A stretch of 64,000 bases of DNA from Paraburkholderia sp. BL10I2N1 (lineage in GTDB: Bacteria; Pseudomonadota; Gammaproteobacteria; Burkholderiales; Burkholderiaceae). The notes under the pieces were generated by a model. The model saw only the letters and a list, made by a program, of their open reading frames with translations. It was not told where the DNA came from and searched no databases. The DNA is taken from NCBI RefSeq assembly GCF_004361815.1, contig NZ_SNWA01000001.1:3286001-3350000 (forward strand). Reading direction: 5' to 3'. Of the stretch, positions 1 through 8,527 are shown in pieces. The position numbers and the translations under genes are program-made. Numbering within the stretch: the stretch's first letter is position 1; every line of letters begins with the position of its first letter.

Positions 1-1081
1 CGATACCCGCGAGCGGCTGGAAGCGCTGCGCGCGCAGATTCTGGGCGAGCATCAGCTTTCGGTCGAGTCATGCGACAACCGTGAACGCGAACTGCGTGAC
101 GCGTTGCAGGCACGTATGGACGCTGAGGCCAAGCGCCTGGATCGCCTCACCGAGCGCATCATCAAGAGCATGTCGACGTTCAAGGATGCATACAAGCTCG
201 ACACAGCCGACTTCGACGCCAGCCTCGAAGCCGCGTTCGAGTATCGCGAGCTGCTGGCGCGCCTGAATACCGACGATCTTCCGCGCTTCGCGGCTCGCTT
301 CAAGGAGCTATTGAACATCAACACAATCAACGAGATTGCCAACTTCAACGGGCAACTGGCACGGGAACGCGAAACGATCAAGGAGCGCATCGCCCGCATC
401 AATGAATCGCTGGCTCAAATCGACTACGACCCAGGTCGTTATATCGTGCTGGAATGCCAGGCCAGCCCCGACGCAGACATCCGCGATTTCCAGGCGGAGC
501 TGCGAGCCTGCACGGAAGGTACGCTGACCGGTTCGGACGATGCACAGTATTCGGAAGCCAAGTTTCTGCAGGTCAAGGCGATTATCGACCGGTTTCGCGG
601 TCGCGAAGGGCTGTCAGATCAGGACCGCCGGTGGACTACGAAGGTCACCGACGTGCGCAACTGGTTCCTGTTTGCCGCAAGCGAACGCTGGCGCGAAGAT
701 CACACGGAGTACGAGCACTATTCGGATTCGGGCGGTAAGTCGGGTGGGCAGAAGGAAAAGCTGGCCTATACGATTCTCGCGGCCAGCCTCGCGTATCAGT
801 TTGGTCTGGAATGGGGCGCGGTACGGTCACGCTCGTTCCGGTTCGTGGTCATCGACGAAGCGTTCGGACGCGGCTCGGACGAGTCCGCGCAATACGGGCT
901 CAAGTTGTTCAGGCAGCTCAATCTGCAACTGCTGATCGTCACGCCGCTGCAGAAGATTCATATTATCGAGCCGTTCGTTTCCAGCGTCGGCTTCGTGCAC
1001 AACGATGAGGGGCGTGCTTCGAAGCTGCGCAATCTGTCGATCGAGGAGCATCTGGCGCGCAAGGCGGAGGGCTCAACGTGA
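1..1081 (+). CDS. jetC: JetC, SMC-like ATPase of a Wadjet system (3' part)
   Basis: The reading frame is open from the window edge, so the N-terminal Walker A head and most of the coiled coil lie outside. The visible 359 or so residues start with charged, helix-rich coiled-coil sequence. The C-terminal ATPase head follows, with an ABC-type signature SGGQKEKLAY near base 735 and a Walker B stretch FVVIDEAFGRGSDES near base 845. This arrangement fits the SbcC/MukB-like ATPase (JetC) of type I Wadjet systems, which extrude and cleave small circular DNA. The next gene encodes a JetD-like protein and overlaps the stop codon (GTGA), which supports translational coupling in a jetABCD operon. JetA and JetB would lie to the left of the window. 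A stand-alone SbcC/MksB-type ATPase is the alternative, but the partner gene makes Wadjet more likely. Confidence 0.85.
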   Translation, partial: DTRERLEALRAQILGEHQLSVESCDNRERELRDALQARMDAEAKRLDRLTERIIKSMSTFKDAYKLDTADFDASLEAAFEYRELLARLNTDDLPRFAARFKELLNINTINEIANFNGQLARERETIKERIARINESLAQIDYDPGRYIVLECQASPDADIRDFQAELRACTEGTLTGSDDAQYSEAKFLQVKAIIDRFRGREGLSDQDRRWTTKVTDVRNWFLFAASERWREDHTEYEHYSDSGGKSGGQKEKLAYTILAASLAYQFGLEWGAVRSRSFRFVVIDEAFGRGSDESAQYGLKLFRQLNLQLLIVTPLQKIHIIEPFVSSVGFVHNDEGRASKLRNLSIEEHLARKAEGST

Positions 1082-2325
1082 GCTGGACGACCGCCGCCGA
1101 CCTGAAAGCGCAGGTGCGCCGCTTGTGGGAGCGGGGTGATCTGTTGCGCAGCATGGTTAGCGAAAGCGACGATGCTGCGCCGAATGCCGAGCTTATCGCT
1201 CGCGAAGAAGCGGAGATTGGCCTGAGGTCCGGCTGTGCGTTCCCGCTGCGACTCGTCCTGAAGGGACCTGCTTCGGCCGAACTCACCGAGCGTTTCCAGG
1301 CCGTACGTGAATGGATAGCTGAGCTTGTCGCTATCGCGCAGATCCGCATCGAATGGCGCGAGTTCAATCATCGTGTCCTGGGTGTTCAGCGCGTGCCGCA
1401 GGCGGTCTGGATCGACGATCTGGACAGTGCGCTGGCGATGATCGGCAAGCGTGGCGACGCGGCGCGTTTCGGCCGGTTGCTCACCCTCGTGGGCTCGCGG
1501 CAGCCGACGCTGCTGGCATGGTTTCGCCGGCGTCCGCTGCAGGCACTTGAGCTGGCTAACGAATGTGAGCGTTTGCTGGCGGTGGTCGGCTGGATCGTAC
1601 AGCATCCGCGTCCCGGCATTTACCTGAGACAAGTGGACATTGCCGGTGTGCACAGCAAGTTCATCGAAAACTGGCGCGGTGTGCTGGCAGAATGGCTCGA
1701 TCTCGTACTTCCGCCGGAGGTCGTCGCGGTAGAAAGAAACCGGGGGGCGCAATTCGTGGCCCGTTACGGCTTCCTCGACAAGCCTGCCCGTATCCGGTTT
1801 CGCGTGCTCGACGCGCAGTTGCCAATGCTTCCCGGCCCTGCGCTCCCCGATATCGCAGTCGATGCAGACAGCTTTGCCGCGCTGGCCGTGCCGATCCGCC
1901 GGGTATTCATCACCGAGAATGAGACGAACTTCCTCGCATTCCCGCCTCTAGCCGATACGATCGTCGTCTTCGGTGCAGGCTATGGATGGGAAGCGCTGTC
2001 AAAAGCGGCATGGCTTTCCCGCTGCAGCATCCACTACTGGGGAGATATCGACACTCATGGCTTCGCAATCCTCGACCAGTTGCGCAGCCGTTTCGATCAT
2101 GTTGAGTCGTTCCTGATGGACCGGGCGACGCTGATAGCCCACGAAACTCAATGGGGCGAGGAGCATGACCAGGTGCTCCGCGACTTGCCGCGGCTCGACG
2201 ATGCGGAGCAAGCGCTATTCAACGACTTGCGGGATAACCGGCTTCGTAAAAATTTGCGACTAGAGCAAGAGCATATTGGCTTCCAGTGGGTTGAAACTGC
2301 ACTCGCCACTCTTGCAAGACAGTGA
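1078..2325 (+). CDS. jetD: JetD, TOPRIM nuclease subunit of a Wadjet system (DUF3322/DUF2220)
   Basis: The product is 415 residues, the usual size for JetD. It starts at a GTG whose last two bases form part of the jetC stop codon. The N-terminal half looks like DUF3322, and the C-terminal half like DUF2220, a TOPRIM-related fold. Visible TOPRIM landmarks are the acidic ITENETNFLAFP segment around residue 280 and the WGDIDTHGF segment around residue 323, which supplies the paired aspartates. In Wadjet, JetD is the nuclease that cuts plasmid DNA after loop extrusion by the JetABC motor. No frameshift or missing catalytic segment was seen, so the subunit looks intact. It is the last gene of the operon; decayed DNA follows directly. 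Confidence 0.85.
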   Translation: MSWTTAADLKAQVRRLWERGDLLRSMVSESDDAAPNAELIAREEAEIGLRSGCAFPLRLVLKGPASAELTERFQAVREWIAELVAIAQIRIEWREFNHRVLGVQRVPQAVWIDDLDSALAMIGKRGDAARFGRLLTLVGSRQPTLLAWFRRRPLQALELANECERLLAVVGWIVQHPRPGIYLRQVDIAGVHSKFIENWRGVLAEWLDLVLPPEVVAVERNRGAQFVARYGFLDKPARIRFRVLDAQLPMLPGPALPDIAVDADSFAALAVPIRRVFITENETNFLAFPPLADTIVVFGAGYGWEALSKAAWLSRCSIHYWGDIDTHGFAILDQLRSRFDHVESFLMDRATLIAHETQWGEEHDQVLRDLPRLDDAEQALFNDLRDNRLRKNLRLEQEHIGFQWVETALATLARQ

Positions 2326-2356
2326 AGTAGCCTTTCTACTGCACCGGACGAATATA

Positions 2357-2554
2357 TCAAGAATGTGCCGCCACCGTTGCGTTCATGGCAGAGACCAGCC
2401 TTTCCTTGTCGCTCTTGCCGAGCCGTGCCAGCCACCAGCGCCCGTGACCGACCGCGTCGCGGCGCGTAAAAAACCGCCCCATCATTGTGTTGGCGCTGAC
2501 TTCGGGGATGCGCAGCAGACCAGTGTGTTCCACGTGGGTCAATATTGGATGCAA
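2357..2554 (-). other. Short unrecognised reading frame, probably a remnant
   Basis: This 65-residue open frame (with segments GRFFTRRDAV and WWLARLGKSDKERL) looks protein-like in composition but matches no family I can name. It lies between an intact Wadjet gene and a headless transporter fragment, and no good ribosome-binding site is visible. It is most likely a fragment of a larger decayed gene. Confidence 0.2.
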
Positions 2555-2579
2555 ATCACCGGGTCAGGCGGGTCCGAAT

Positions 2580-3088
2580 TCGGTGCAAATCAACACTACT
2601 ACGCCCAGGCTGGAGCACTGCGTAAGCAGATGAAGCGCCTCGCGATGAGTGGCTACCTGTTCGGCGGCGACGCCATATGCAATGCCGAACCGGCAAAACT
2701 CGGCGGCGATGCGGTCGATGCACGCGTGTATTGTCCGCAAGGCGGACCCGTTCTTGATCAAACCCAGGAAGGCCGTCAGTTCAAGGCGGACTACAAGCAA
2801 CGCTTTCATACCGATCCGTTGACCTACAGTGCGGCCTTATACGACGGTGTGAATATCGTGGCGGAGGCAATGCAGAAAGCCAATTCGATCGAACCGGCCC
2901 AGTATCGGGCTGCGCTCGCTGGCATCGATTCTCACGGCGTTTCAGGGCACTATCGGTTCGACAAGAACCGCGACCTGACGGACTCTTCAATCACGATCTA
3001 TACCTATCGAAATGGTGAGCCGACGCCCTTGGGATCGTCCCAACCCTGGATTGACATCGCCCAACCAGGGCGAAGGATCGCCGTGTGA
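2580..3088 (+). pseudogene. C-terminal remnant of a branched-chain amino acid ABC transporter binding protein
   Basis: The frame encodes about 165 residues resembling the C-terminal lobe of LivJ/LivK-type periplasmic binding proteins (Peripla_BP_6). Landmarks in order are AQAGALRKQMKRL, GYLFGGDAIC, FKADYKQRF, TYSAALYDGVNIVAEAM and a terminal ITIYTYRNGEP. Family members are about 370-400 residues with a signal peptide. Here the N-terminal lobe and signal sequence are missing, and upstream bases in the same frame encode unrelated sequence. It should therefore be non-functional. No permease or ATPase partner genes are nearby. Confidence 0.7.
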
Positions 3089-3095
3089 CTGGAGA

Positions 3096-3290
3096 TGACC
3101 CGCTTTCGTGGACACGATCTATCCTGTCAAGAAGGAGGTGCGGATCATGTCCAAATACCGAGCGCCCTATGCACCGGAATTTCGGCAGCAGATCGTTGAC
3201 CTGGTACATGCCGCCATCGCCCCGACCTTGGACCGCCACTTTCCGCACGAAATGGACGCTTACCGCTGGATGCAAGATGTAATTATAAGA
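3096..3290 (+). pseudogene. IS3-type left end with the first codons of orfA, truncated
   Basis: Bases 3096-3115 resemble an IS3-family terminal repeat (ACCCGCTTTCGTGGACAC). From 3147 the frame begins MSKYRAPYAPEFRQQIVDLV, the typical start of an IS3 OrfA helix-turn-helix. The similarity stops after about 22 residues. The following residues (TLDRHFPHEMDAYRWMQD) look like a different protein tail, perhaps a zinc-type quinone oxidoreductase; that second identification is weak. The frame is a junction of fragments, not a gene. Confidence 0.45.
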
Positions 3291-3353
3291 CGGGAAAGTG
3301 AGCGGACGAAACGCGGCTCGAGCGCACGTTCGAGCGCGCGATACCGGCGACGC

Positions 3354-4016
3354 TTACTTGGTGCTCGTCGCCTTCTCCGAATCACTGCCTGTCTGGGCCG
3401 CCCCGATCGGCGGCACGGCGTCGTTCATCGACGGCAGCGTCTCTTTCGGCGCCGCAGCGGCGTCAACGGGAGCCGGCTGGGCGGAGTCGGCCTTCAGGTA
3501 ATGCTCGACTAGCGCGAAGAAACGCTGATAGAAAACGCCGGCGGGAATCGTCTCGCTCGCAACCTTCACCATCGAGTCATCGCTCGAGCCGATCGGCAGC
3601 GACAGCGATCCGAACACGCTCAGGCCGACGCTCGCCGACGTGTTGCTCTTCTTCAGCGCGTAGCGATCCTGCACCGCATTCACGTATGCGGTGCTGCTGT
3701 TGCTTTTGGGGTCGTCGGTTGTGCAGACCACATGGATTTCGATCACCGCGTGCGAATCGCTGGAAGGCTGGAAATTTTTCGAGCCATCGACCGAATCAGA
3801 CCTCGTCGAACTGGCGATATATCCCTGGCTGAGCAACGCACGGCGGGCGGCTTCGCAAGCGGGCTCCGTCTTCGCGGTGAACTTGTGCGTATAGGGGCTG
3901 TCGCCTGCGTCGAACTGTTCTTGCTGGTAAAGCGGCTTCGGCGTCGAGCACGCCGACAATGCGCTCGCAAGCGCAAGCACGAAAGCCGCGGAGGAAAAGC
4001 GGAACGGAGTATGCAT
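3354..4016 (-). CDS. DUF2242 family lipoprotein
   Basis: The 220-residue product starts with a short positively charged N-region, a hydrophobic core and a lipobox ending ALSACS, so it should be cleaved by signal peptidase II and lipidated at that cysteine. The body matches the Burkholderiales DUF2242 family in my recollection, including a central CTTDDPKSNSSTAYVNA segment and a proline/alanine-rich C-terminal tail. Function is unknown; envelope location is the only solid inference. The ATG at 4016 is preferred over one 27 codons upstream because it places the signal peptide at the N-terminus. It is the only intact gene in a 3-kb stretch of fragments. Confidence 0.75.
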   Translation of the reverse strand: MHTPFRFSSAAFVLALASALSACSTPKPLYQQEQFDAGDSPYTHKFTAKTEPACEAARRALLSQGYIASSTRSDSVDGSKNFQPSSDSHAVIEIHVVCTTDDPKSNSSTAYVNAVQDRYALKKSNTSASVGLSVFGSLSLPIGSSDDSMVKVASETIPAGVFYQRFFALVEHYLKADSAQPAPVDAAAAPKETLPSMNDAVPPIGAAQTGSDSEKATSTK

Positions 4017-4145
4017 GGCTGAATAGGGTGGATCGGCTCGAGCGGTGAAGGGGTCTGATACCAGAAGGTCAGGACGCCCAATGCTCTTGCGTTGCATGAG
4101 AGGGACGCATCATGCGGGCGATCCGAAAGTGAACGGGGCGCGCCT

Positions 4146-4151
4146 ATTATA
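4146..4151 (-). promoter_or_regulatory. Possible -10 element for the DUF2242 lipoprotein gene
   Basis: Read on the minus strand the bases are TATAAT, a perfect sigma-70 -10 hexamer about 130 bases upstream of the lipoprotein start. No good -35 hexamer is visible at 16-18 bp spacing, so the call is tentative. Confidence 0.3.
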
Positions 4152-4198
4152 GTTTTCTTTCCCTACAACAACCTTCGACGTTGTCGTGAGCGCAAATC

Positions 4199-4429
4199 CT
4201 GTCCGAGCGCCTCACAGAAGAGACCGGAATCTACGTACTGAATGCAGTCGAGCTTAACCAGTTTGTCGTGCGGTTCGGGCCGCCGGAACCGTCCGAAGCA
4301 ACTGATCAAACGACGAAGGCGGTTATCAGCCGTGTTCAGACGGACGGCGTCTTCTTTGTGTCCGGAGCGGTTTGGAAGAATATGTGAGTGATGCGCATTT
4401 CAATCAGTCGACTGCACGCGCCTGGCTTT
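4199..4429 (+). pseudogene. C-terminal remnant of a PLP-dependent group II decarboxylase
   Basis: The translated segment contains VELNQFVVRFG, then TKAVISRVQTDGVFFVSGAVW and, after an in-frame TGA at 4387, VMRISIS. These correspond to the C-terminal domain of group II pyridoxal-5'-phosphate decarboxylases (tyrosine/glutamate decarboxylase-like). The N-terminal cofactor-binding domain is absent, and the in-frame stop shows the piece is dead. Confidence 0.55.
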
Positions 4430-4750
4430 CAACACGCCGCGCTGTTGACGCCTTATGCGCGCTCAATTAACGCCTACATGCGCGGCTACATCGAGGCGCG
4501 TGGCGTCCACATTACACGTATCGTTCGAGCATGCGAACGACCGACAAAGTGGTCGCACGGATTGACACGGACTCTCTGCAAGCCGCCGTCGAGCGCCTCG
4601 GGCAGAATCCGGACGTAGAAGCTGTTTTCGTGGGGGCAGAAGCTTGCGTATCGCGGAACTCGTTCCAGAGCTTGAAGCTAGAATCTGGAAGCCGGTGATA
4701 TCCAGCAACTTCGCCATGGCCTGGCACGCGTTGGGGCTCGGGGGGCGAAG
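4430..4750 (+). pseudogene. Frameshifted remnant of an Asp/Glu racemase-like (maleate isomerase/arylmalonate decarboxylase) protein
   Basis: Three frames must be joined to read it. LLTPYARSINAYMRGYIEAR is in the first, TDKVVARIDTDSLQAAVERL and DVEAVFVGAEACVS in the second, and KPVISSNFAMAWHALGLGG in the third. Together they follow the C-terminal half of maleate cis-trans isomerase-like proteins, including the conserved KPV(I/V)SSN(Q/F)A-WH segment. At least two frameshifts and the absent N-terminal half mark it as a pseudogene. One cysteine that could be catalytic remains in AEACVS. Confidence 0.55.
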
Positions 4751-4958
4751 ACCGCGAGCCCCAACATGGACGGCTTTTTGCGCTGTAATCGGAGTCGGTA
4801 ATCAACGCCGCCAACTGGCACCATCGAAAAGACTCCACTGGCACTACGCATGCGCCCAAAAAGCTGCGACGATGCCGGCCCTCTGAAGATGTCGTCGTAC
4901 GCATACGGTAGCGATCGATTTGACCTTCGATTCACCGTCTACTGCGAACAAGCGACTC

Positions 4959-5180
4959 ATGCAATTTGCCGATACGCCTTCCGTGCTGGGATGTCTTGCC
5001 CTGATCACCATGGTGGCCGGTATGACCAAAGGCCTGACCGGATTTGGCGGCGCACTCGTCATGGCGCCGTTGTTCGGGCTGCTGATTCCGGCGCCAGAAG
5101 CCGGCGTGCTGATCGTACTGATCCAGTTTGACGGTATTTCTGACGGTTTACGCGGGGAGCCTTTGCAGAGGCCTGCTTGA
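4959..5180 (+). pseudogene. N-terminal fragment of a TauE/SafE (TSUP) membrane exporter
   Basis: The segment begins MQFADTPSVLGCLALITMVAG and continues MTKGLTGFGGALVMAPLFGL, the first two membrane segments and glycine-rich loop typical of TSUP family sulfite/organosulfonate exporters. Homology ends near base 5125, where a series of short repeats begins, and the frame closes at 5180. Family members are about 250 residues, so roughly 80 percent of the protein is missing. Confidence 0.6.
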
Positions 5181-5216
5181 TACCGTCAGAGGCATTGACG
5201 GTATACGTGACGGTAT
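5129..5216 (+). repeat. Cluster of five 9-bp TGACGGTAT repeats
   Basis: Copies lie at 5129-5137, 5141-5149 (TGACGGTTT variant), 5180-5188 (inverted), 5196-5204 and 5208-5216. The cluster starts where TSUP homology ends. It could be a multi-site operator, an iteron-like array or the end of an unknown element. No adjacent intact regulator or replication gene was found. Confidence 0.5.
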
Positions 5217-5636
5217 CTGGAACCGTGTGACAGGAGCTCGATTTCACGGGTGTCCCGGCTCCTGATCACGCTCCTGATTATGGTCGGATCAGATCAGAAG
5301 TTACGATGACATAGTTTATTGAGCTGACTTGCTCGCTCCCCGATCTTCGCAAGCCGGACTCCATGTCCGATCAAGCCTACGTCAATAGACCTCGGGCAGA
5401 GAGCGGCCACAACCTGCTTATCGAGCGAGGAAACTCGCCGTTGGAACGGCGGCATTACTCGGGAACCTGACGAACGAGCAACGCGCACAACTCGGCCTGA
5501 GCCGACGTTCGGCGATGAGGGCGCCGCATCGACTGCAGGTTGGTTTGCTGCCATTCGCAAACCGGGGGCGGCGAATGGCACTTCTCGGGCCGCAAACCGC
5601 CAGCCTGTTCCAGAGCCGGCGTTACTCATCCCCACA
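5217..5636. other. Gap without a convincing gene
   Basis: Long low-complexity frames exist on both strands but show no recognisable protein. The only structure noted is the 80-bp dispersed repeat at 5321-5400, described separately. Confidence 0.4.
5321..5400 (+). repeat. Dispersed repeat, copy 1
   Basis: This stretch (containing CAAGCCGGACTCC and TACGTCAATAGAC) is similar by eye over about 80 bp to 33384-33460 in the same orientation. The copies differ at scattered positions and by small indels. Neither copy lies in a recognised gene. It may be the end of an insertion sequence or a conserved intergenic element. Confidence 0.5.
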
Positions 5637-5879
5637 TCAGGGTTGGCGTTTGGCGTGGCCACCAGCGGGTTTGCCAGCCGGCTTACGTGAACCCGCGGCT
5701 GGCTTGCTGGCGGGTTTGCTGCGTGGCTTTTGCGCGCCGAACGGGTTACCGCTGGACAAGCTTGTGCCTTTACCCGCGGCCACAGCGCGCTGCGCCGCAG
5801 GCTTGCGTTTGTTTTCGCCACTTTGCGGGTGCGGTTTTTTGCTGAGCAGCTGCATGGCGCCCGACGCAGCTTGTGGCAC
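5637..5879 (-). CDS. Lys/Ala/Pro-rich short reading frame, possibly truncated by the IS21 insertion
   Basis: The frame encodes 80 very basic residues (repeated KPAxKPAGGxRKPAG-like units) and starts 16 bases from the presumed left tip of the IS21 element. Such tails are common in RNA- or DNA-binding proteins of Burkholderiales, so this may be the C-terminal tail of a gene interrupted by the insertion. GC-rich low-complexity DNA can produce such frames by chance, so the call is weak. Confidence 0.25.
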   Translation of the reverse strand: MPQAASGAMQLLSKKPHPQSGENKRKPAAQRAVAAGKGTSLSSGNPFGAQKPRSKPASKPAAGSRKPAGKPAGGHAKRQP

Positions 5880-6000
5880 TTTGGGCTTCTTAGGTGTTTA
5901 CGCCGACCGAAAATTCAGCCACATGTAGGGATCGCGCCGACTGAAAATTGAGCCGGGCAATCAACCTATCCTGCTAGTTTTTCTGGCAGGGTGTTTGGGG

Positions 6001-7533
6001 ATGATCCCGATGACGATGATTGGCAAGGTGCGGCGGATGTTCCACCGCCAGAACAAGTCGGTACGCGAGATAGCGCGTCTCACAAGCCTGTCGCGCAACA
6101 CGATTAGTAAATATCTGAACATGGATGTTCAGGAGGAGCCGAAGTATCAGCGGCGCGCCCAGCCGACCCGGTTGACGCCGTTTCATGAGGTGCTGGTGCA
6201 GGCGCTCAATGTCGACGCGCGGCGACCGAAGAAGGAGCGGCGCACCGCCTGGATGCTGTTCCAGGAGATCAAGGTCGGCGGCTACGACGGCTGTTACTCG
6301 CGGGTGACCGATTTCATCCGGGCCTGGCGGCAAGGCGAAGGCAAGGCGGTTTCGAAGTCGGCGTTTGTGCCGTTGCGATTCGAGCTGGGCGAGGCATTCC
6401 AGTTTGACTGGTCCGAGGAAGGACTGGTTGTCGGCGGCATTTACCGCAAGCTGCAGGTGTCGCACATGAAGCTATGTGCGTCGCGGGCGTTCTGGCTGGT
6501 TGCCTATCCGAGCCAGGGGCACGAGATGCTGTTCGATGCCCATACGCGCTCGTTCGCGGCCTTCGGCGGGGTGGCCCGCCGGGGCATCTACGACAATATG
6601 AAAACAGCCGTAGACAAGGTTCACAAAGGCAAGGGCCGCACGGTCAATCCGCGTTTCGCAGTGATGTGCTCGCACTACCTGTTCGATCCGGACTTCTGCA
6701 ACGTCGCCAGTGGCTGGGAGAAAGGCGTCGTCGAGAAGAACGTGCAGGACAGCCGTCTGCGCATCTGGATTGAGGCGCGTGCGCAACGCTTCGGCAGTTT
6801 CGCCGAACTGAATGCATGGCTGGCGACCCGGTGCGGGTCGTTGTGGGATCAGGTGAAGCACCCGGACTATCGTGACCTGAGCGTCGCCGACGTGTTCGAG
6901 CAGGAGCGCGCCCATCTGATGCCGATGCCGACACCGTTTGACGGTTATGTTGAGCGCGCAGCACGGGTGTCGTCGACCTGCCTGGTGGTGATTGGCCGCA
7001 ATCGCTACTCGGTGCCATGCGAATTTGCAGGCCAGATGCTCAGCACGCGGCTCTATCCGGGCCGTGTTGTGGTGGTGGGCGATGATGCCGTGGTGGCCGC
7101 CCATGAGCGACTGGCCGACGAAGGATTGGTGCGATACGACTGGCAGCACTATATCCCGCTAATCCAGCGCAAGCCCGGGGCGCTGCGTAACGGTGCGCCG
7201 TTCCAGGACATGCCCGAGCCGCTGCAACGCCTGCGTCGGGCGTTACTACGCGAGCCAGGTGGTGACCGGGTAATGGCGAAGGTTCTGGCGCTGGTCCCGG
7301 AACGCGGTCTGGATGCCATAGTGGTTGCAGTCGAGCTTGCATTGGAGCAGGCGCCGCCCTCCGGGCGCGTGAGCGTCGAGCATGTGGTGAACGTGCTGTC
7401 GCGCATGCGCAGCGTGCAGATGCCGCCGAAGATCGAAACTGCGCTACAACTGACGACACCGCCGCTGGCTGACACATCGCGCTACGACGGGCTGCGCCCG
7501 GCGCTGCAACAGCCGGAGGCCGGTCATGCGTGA
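6001..7533 (+). CDS. istA: IS21 transposase IstA
   Basis: The product is about 510 residues. It has an N-terminal helix-turn-helix ([18 protein letters not shown]) and a DDE integrase core. The first aspartate is in FQFDWSEEG, the second in [14 protein letters not shown], and the glutamate in [13 protein letters not shown] basic C-terminal domain follows. It cuts and joins the element ends in transposition. The ATG at 6001 is chosen; an upstream TTG at 5995 is also in frame. The stop overlaps the istB start within ATGCGTGA, as usual for translationally coupled IS21 genes. No disruption is visible, so it may be active. Confidence 0.93.
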   Translation: MIPMTMIGKVRRMFHRQNKSVREIARLTSLSRNTISKYLNMDVQEEPKYQRRAQPTRLTPFHEVLVQALNVDARRPKKERRTAWMLFQEIKVGGYDGCYSRVTDFIRAWRQGEGKAVSKSAFVPLRFELGEAFQFDWSEEGLVVGGIYRKLQVSHMKLCASRAFWLVAYPSQGHEMLFDAHTRSFAAFGGVARRGIYDNMKTAVDKVHKGKGRTVNPRFAVMCSHYLFDPDFCNVASGWEKGVVEKNVQDSRLRIWIEARAQRFGSFAELNAWLATRCGSLWDQVKHPDYRDLSVADVFEQERAHLMPMPTPFDGYVERAARVSSTCLVVIGRNRYSVPCEFAGQMLSTRLYPGRVVVVGDDAVVAAHERLADEGLVRYDWQHYIPLIQRKPGALRNGAPFQDMPEPLQRLRRALLREPGGDRVMAKVLALVPERGLDAIVVAVELALEQAPPSGRVSVEHVVNVLSRMRSVQMPPKIETALQLTTPPLADTSRYDGLRPALQQPEAGHA

Positions 7534-8326
7534 TCTGATCGTCGAACTCAAACACTTGCGGCTGCACGGCATGGCTGCCGGCTGGGCCGAACTGCTCGAG
7601 CAGGTGAATGTCGACGCGGCGTCTTCGCAATGGCTGCTCGAACGGCTGTTGCAGGCCGAGGTCGCGGATCGGGCCGTGCGTTCGGTCAGCCACCAGATGA
7701 ACGCGGCGAAGTTCCCGGTGCATCGCGACATCGCCGGCTTTGACTTCGATGGCTCGCCGGTCGATCGGCAGCTCGTCACGCAACTGGCCAGCATGACGTT
7801 CACCGAGGGCGCGCACAACCTGGTTCTGGTCGGGGGACCGGGCTCGGGCAAAACGCATCTGGCGACCGCCATCGGCGTGTCCGGCATCATGCACCACGGC
7901 AAGCGGGTGCGCTTCTACTCGACCGTGGATCTGGCCAACGCACTGGAGCAGGAGAAGGCGCAGGGACGCGCCGGGAGGATCGCGGCGAGCCTGCTGCGCC
8001 TCGACCTGGTCATTCTGGACGAACTCGGATATCTGCCCTTCAGCCAGGCCGGCGGGGCGTTGCTATTCCACCTGCTGAGTCGCCTGTACGAGCATACAAG
8101 CGTTGCGGTCACAACGAATCTGGACTTCGCCGAATGGTCCAGTGTGTTCGGCGACGCGAAGATGACCACGGCATTGCTGGACCGGCTGACGCATCACTGC
8201 CACATCGTGGAAACCGGCAACGAAAGCTACCGTTTCCGCCATAGCAGCGCCAGTGCAAAGAAGCGTATCCGCTCGCGTGAAGCGGTGCGCAGAGCCGACG
8301 GTGCGAGCGCGAACGAATCAGCCTGA
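7526..8326 (+). CDS. istB: IS21 helper ATPase IstB
   Basis: The 266-residue AAA+ protein carries Walker [16 protein letters not shown] near residue 97 and Walker [14 protein letters not shown] near residue 165, followed by [29 protein letters not shown]. This is the standard IstB/DnaC-like layout. IstB assembles on target DNA and delivers it to IstA. It overlaps istA by eight bases. The C-terminal tail is basic and ends normally. Confidence 0.93.
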   Translation: MRDLIVELKHLRLHGMAAGWAELLEQVNVDAASSQWLLERLLQAEVADRAVRSVSHQMNAAKFPVHRDIAGFDFDGSPVDRQLVTQLASMTFTEGAHNLVLVGGPGSGKTHLATAIGVSGIMHHGKRVRFYSTVDLANALEQEKAQGRAGRIAASLLRLDLVILDELGYLPFSQAGGALLFHLLSRLYEHTSVAVTTNLDFAEWSSVFGDAKMTTALLDRLTHHCHIVETGNESYRFRHSSASAKKRIRSREAVRRADGASANESA

Positions 8327-8338
8327 TCGTCGCTTGCC

Positions 8339-8387
8339 GCGCAGTGGAAGCCGCTACGGGCTACGCCCTTCGCAGCTTCCACTGCGC
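8339..8387 (+). repeat. Perfect 13-bp inverted repeat after istB
   Basis: GCGCAGTGGAAGC at 8339-8351 pairs exactly with GCTTCCACTGCGC at 8375-8387 around a 23-base loop. It lies inside the IS21 element just after istB. No U-run follows, so it is either a weak terminator or an element-specific structure. Confidence 0.6.
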
Positions 8388-8527
8388 AATACATCCTCAC
8401 ACGAAGGAGGACAAGCACTCCGCAAACCCATACACTTATCCACAACCGGTCCTGCTTCGGACCGGTCTCCACCCCGGCTCAAAGCTCGGTCGGCGCGGTG
8501 GCTCAAAATTCATTCGGCGCGGACACA

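Larger units (their letters stand above)
5895..8527 (+). mobile_element. IS21-family insertion sequence
   Basis: The element encodes IstA and IstB and is bounded by multiple related terminal motifs typical of IS21. On the left, GACCGAAAATTCAGCC and GACTGAAAATTGAGCC lie near 5905 and 5940. On the right, GGCTCAAAGCTCGGTCGGC and GGCTCAAAATTCATTCGGC lie near 8480 and 8502, inverted relative to the left ones. I place the tips at a TGT near 5895 and an ACA near 8527. Exact ends and any target duplication are uncertain. Its right end cuts into a group II intron maturase gene. Confidence 0.8.

Noticed and set aside
5129..5216. CRISPR array
   Set aside because: The units are only 9 bp, with irregular spacing and one inverted copy, and there are no cas genes; this is not a CRISPR layout.
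5294..5821. 175-codon minus-strand frame upstream of IS21
   Set aside because: Low-complexity Ala/Pro/Arg-rich translation with no start signal; it overlaps the dispersed repeat and looks like noise.
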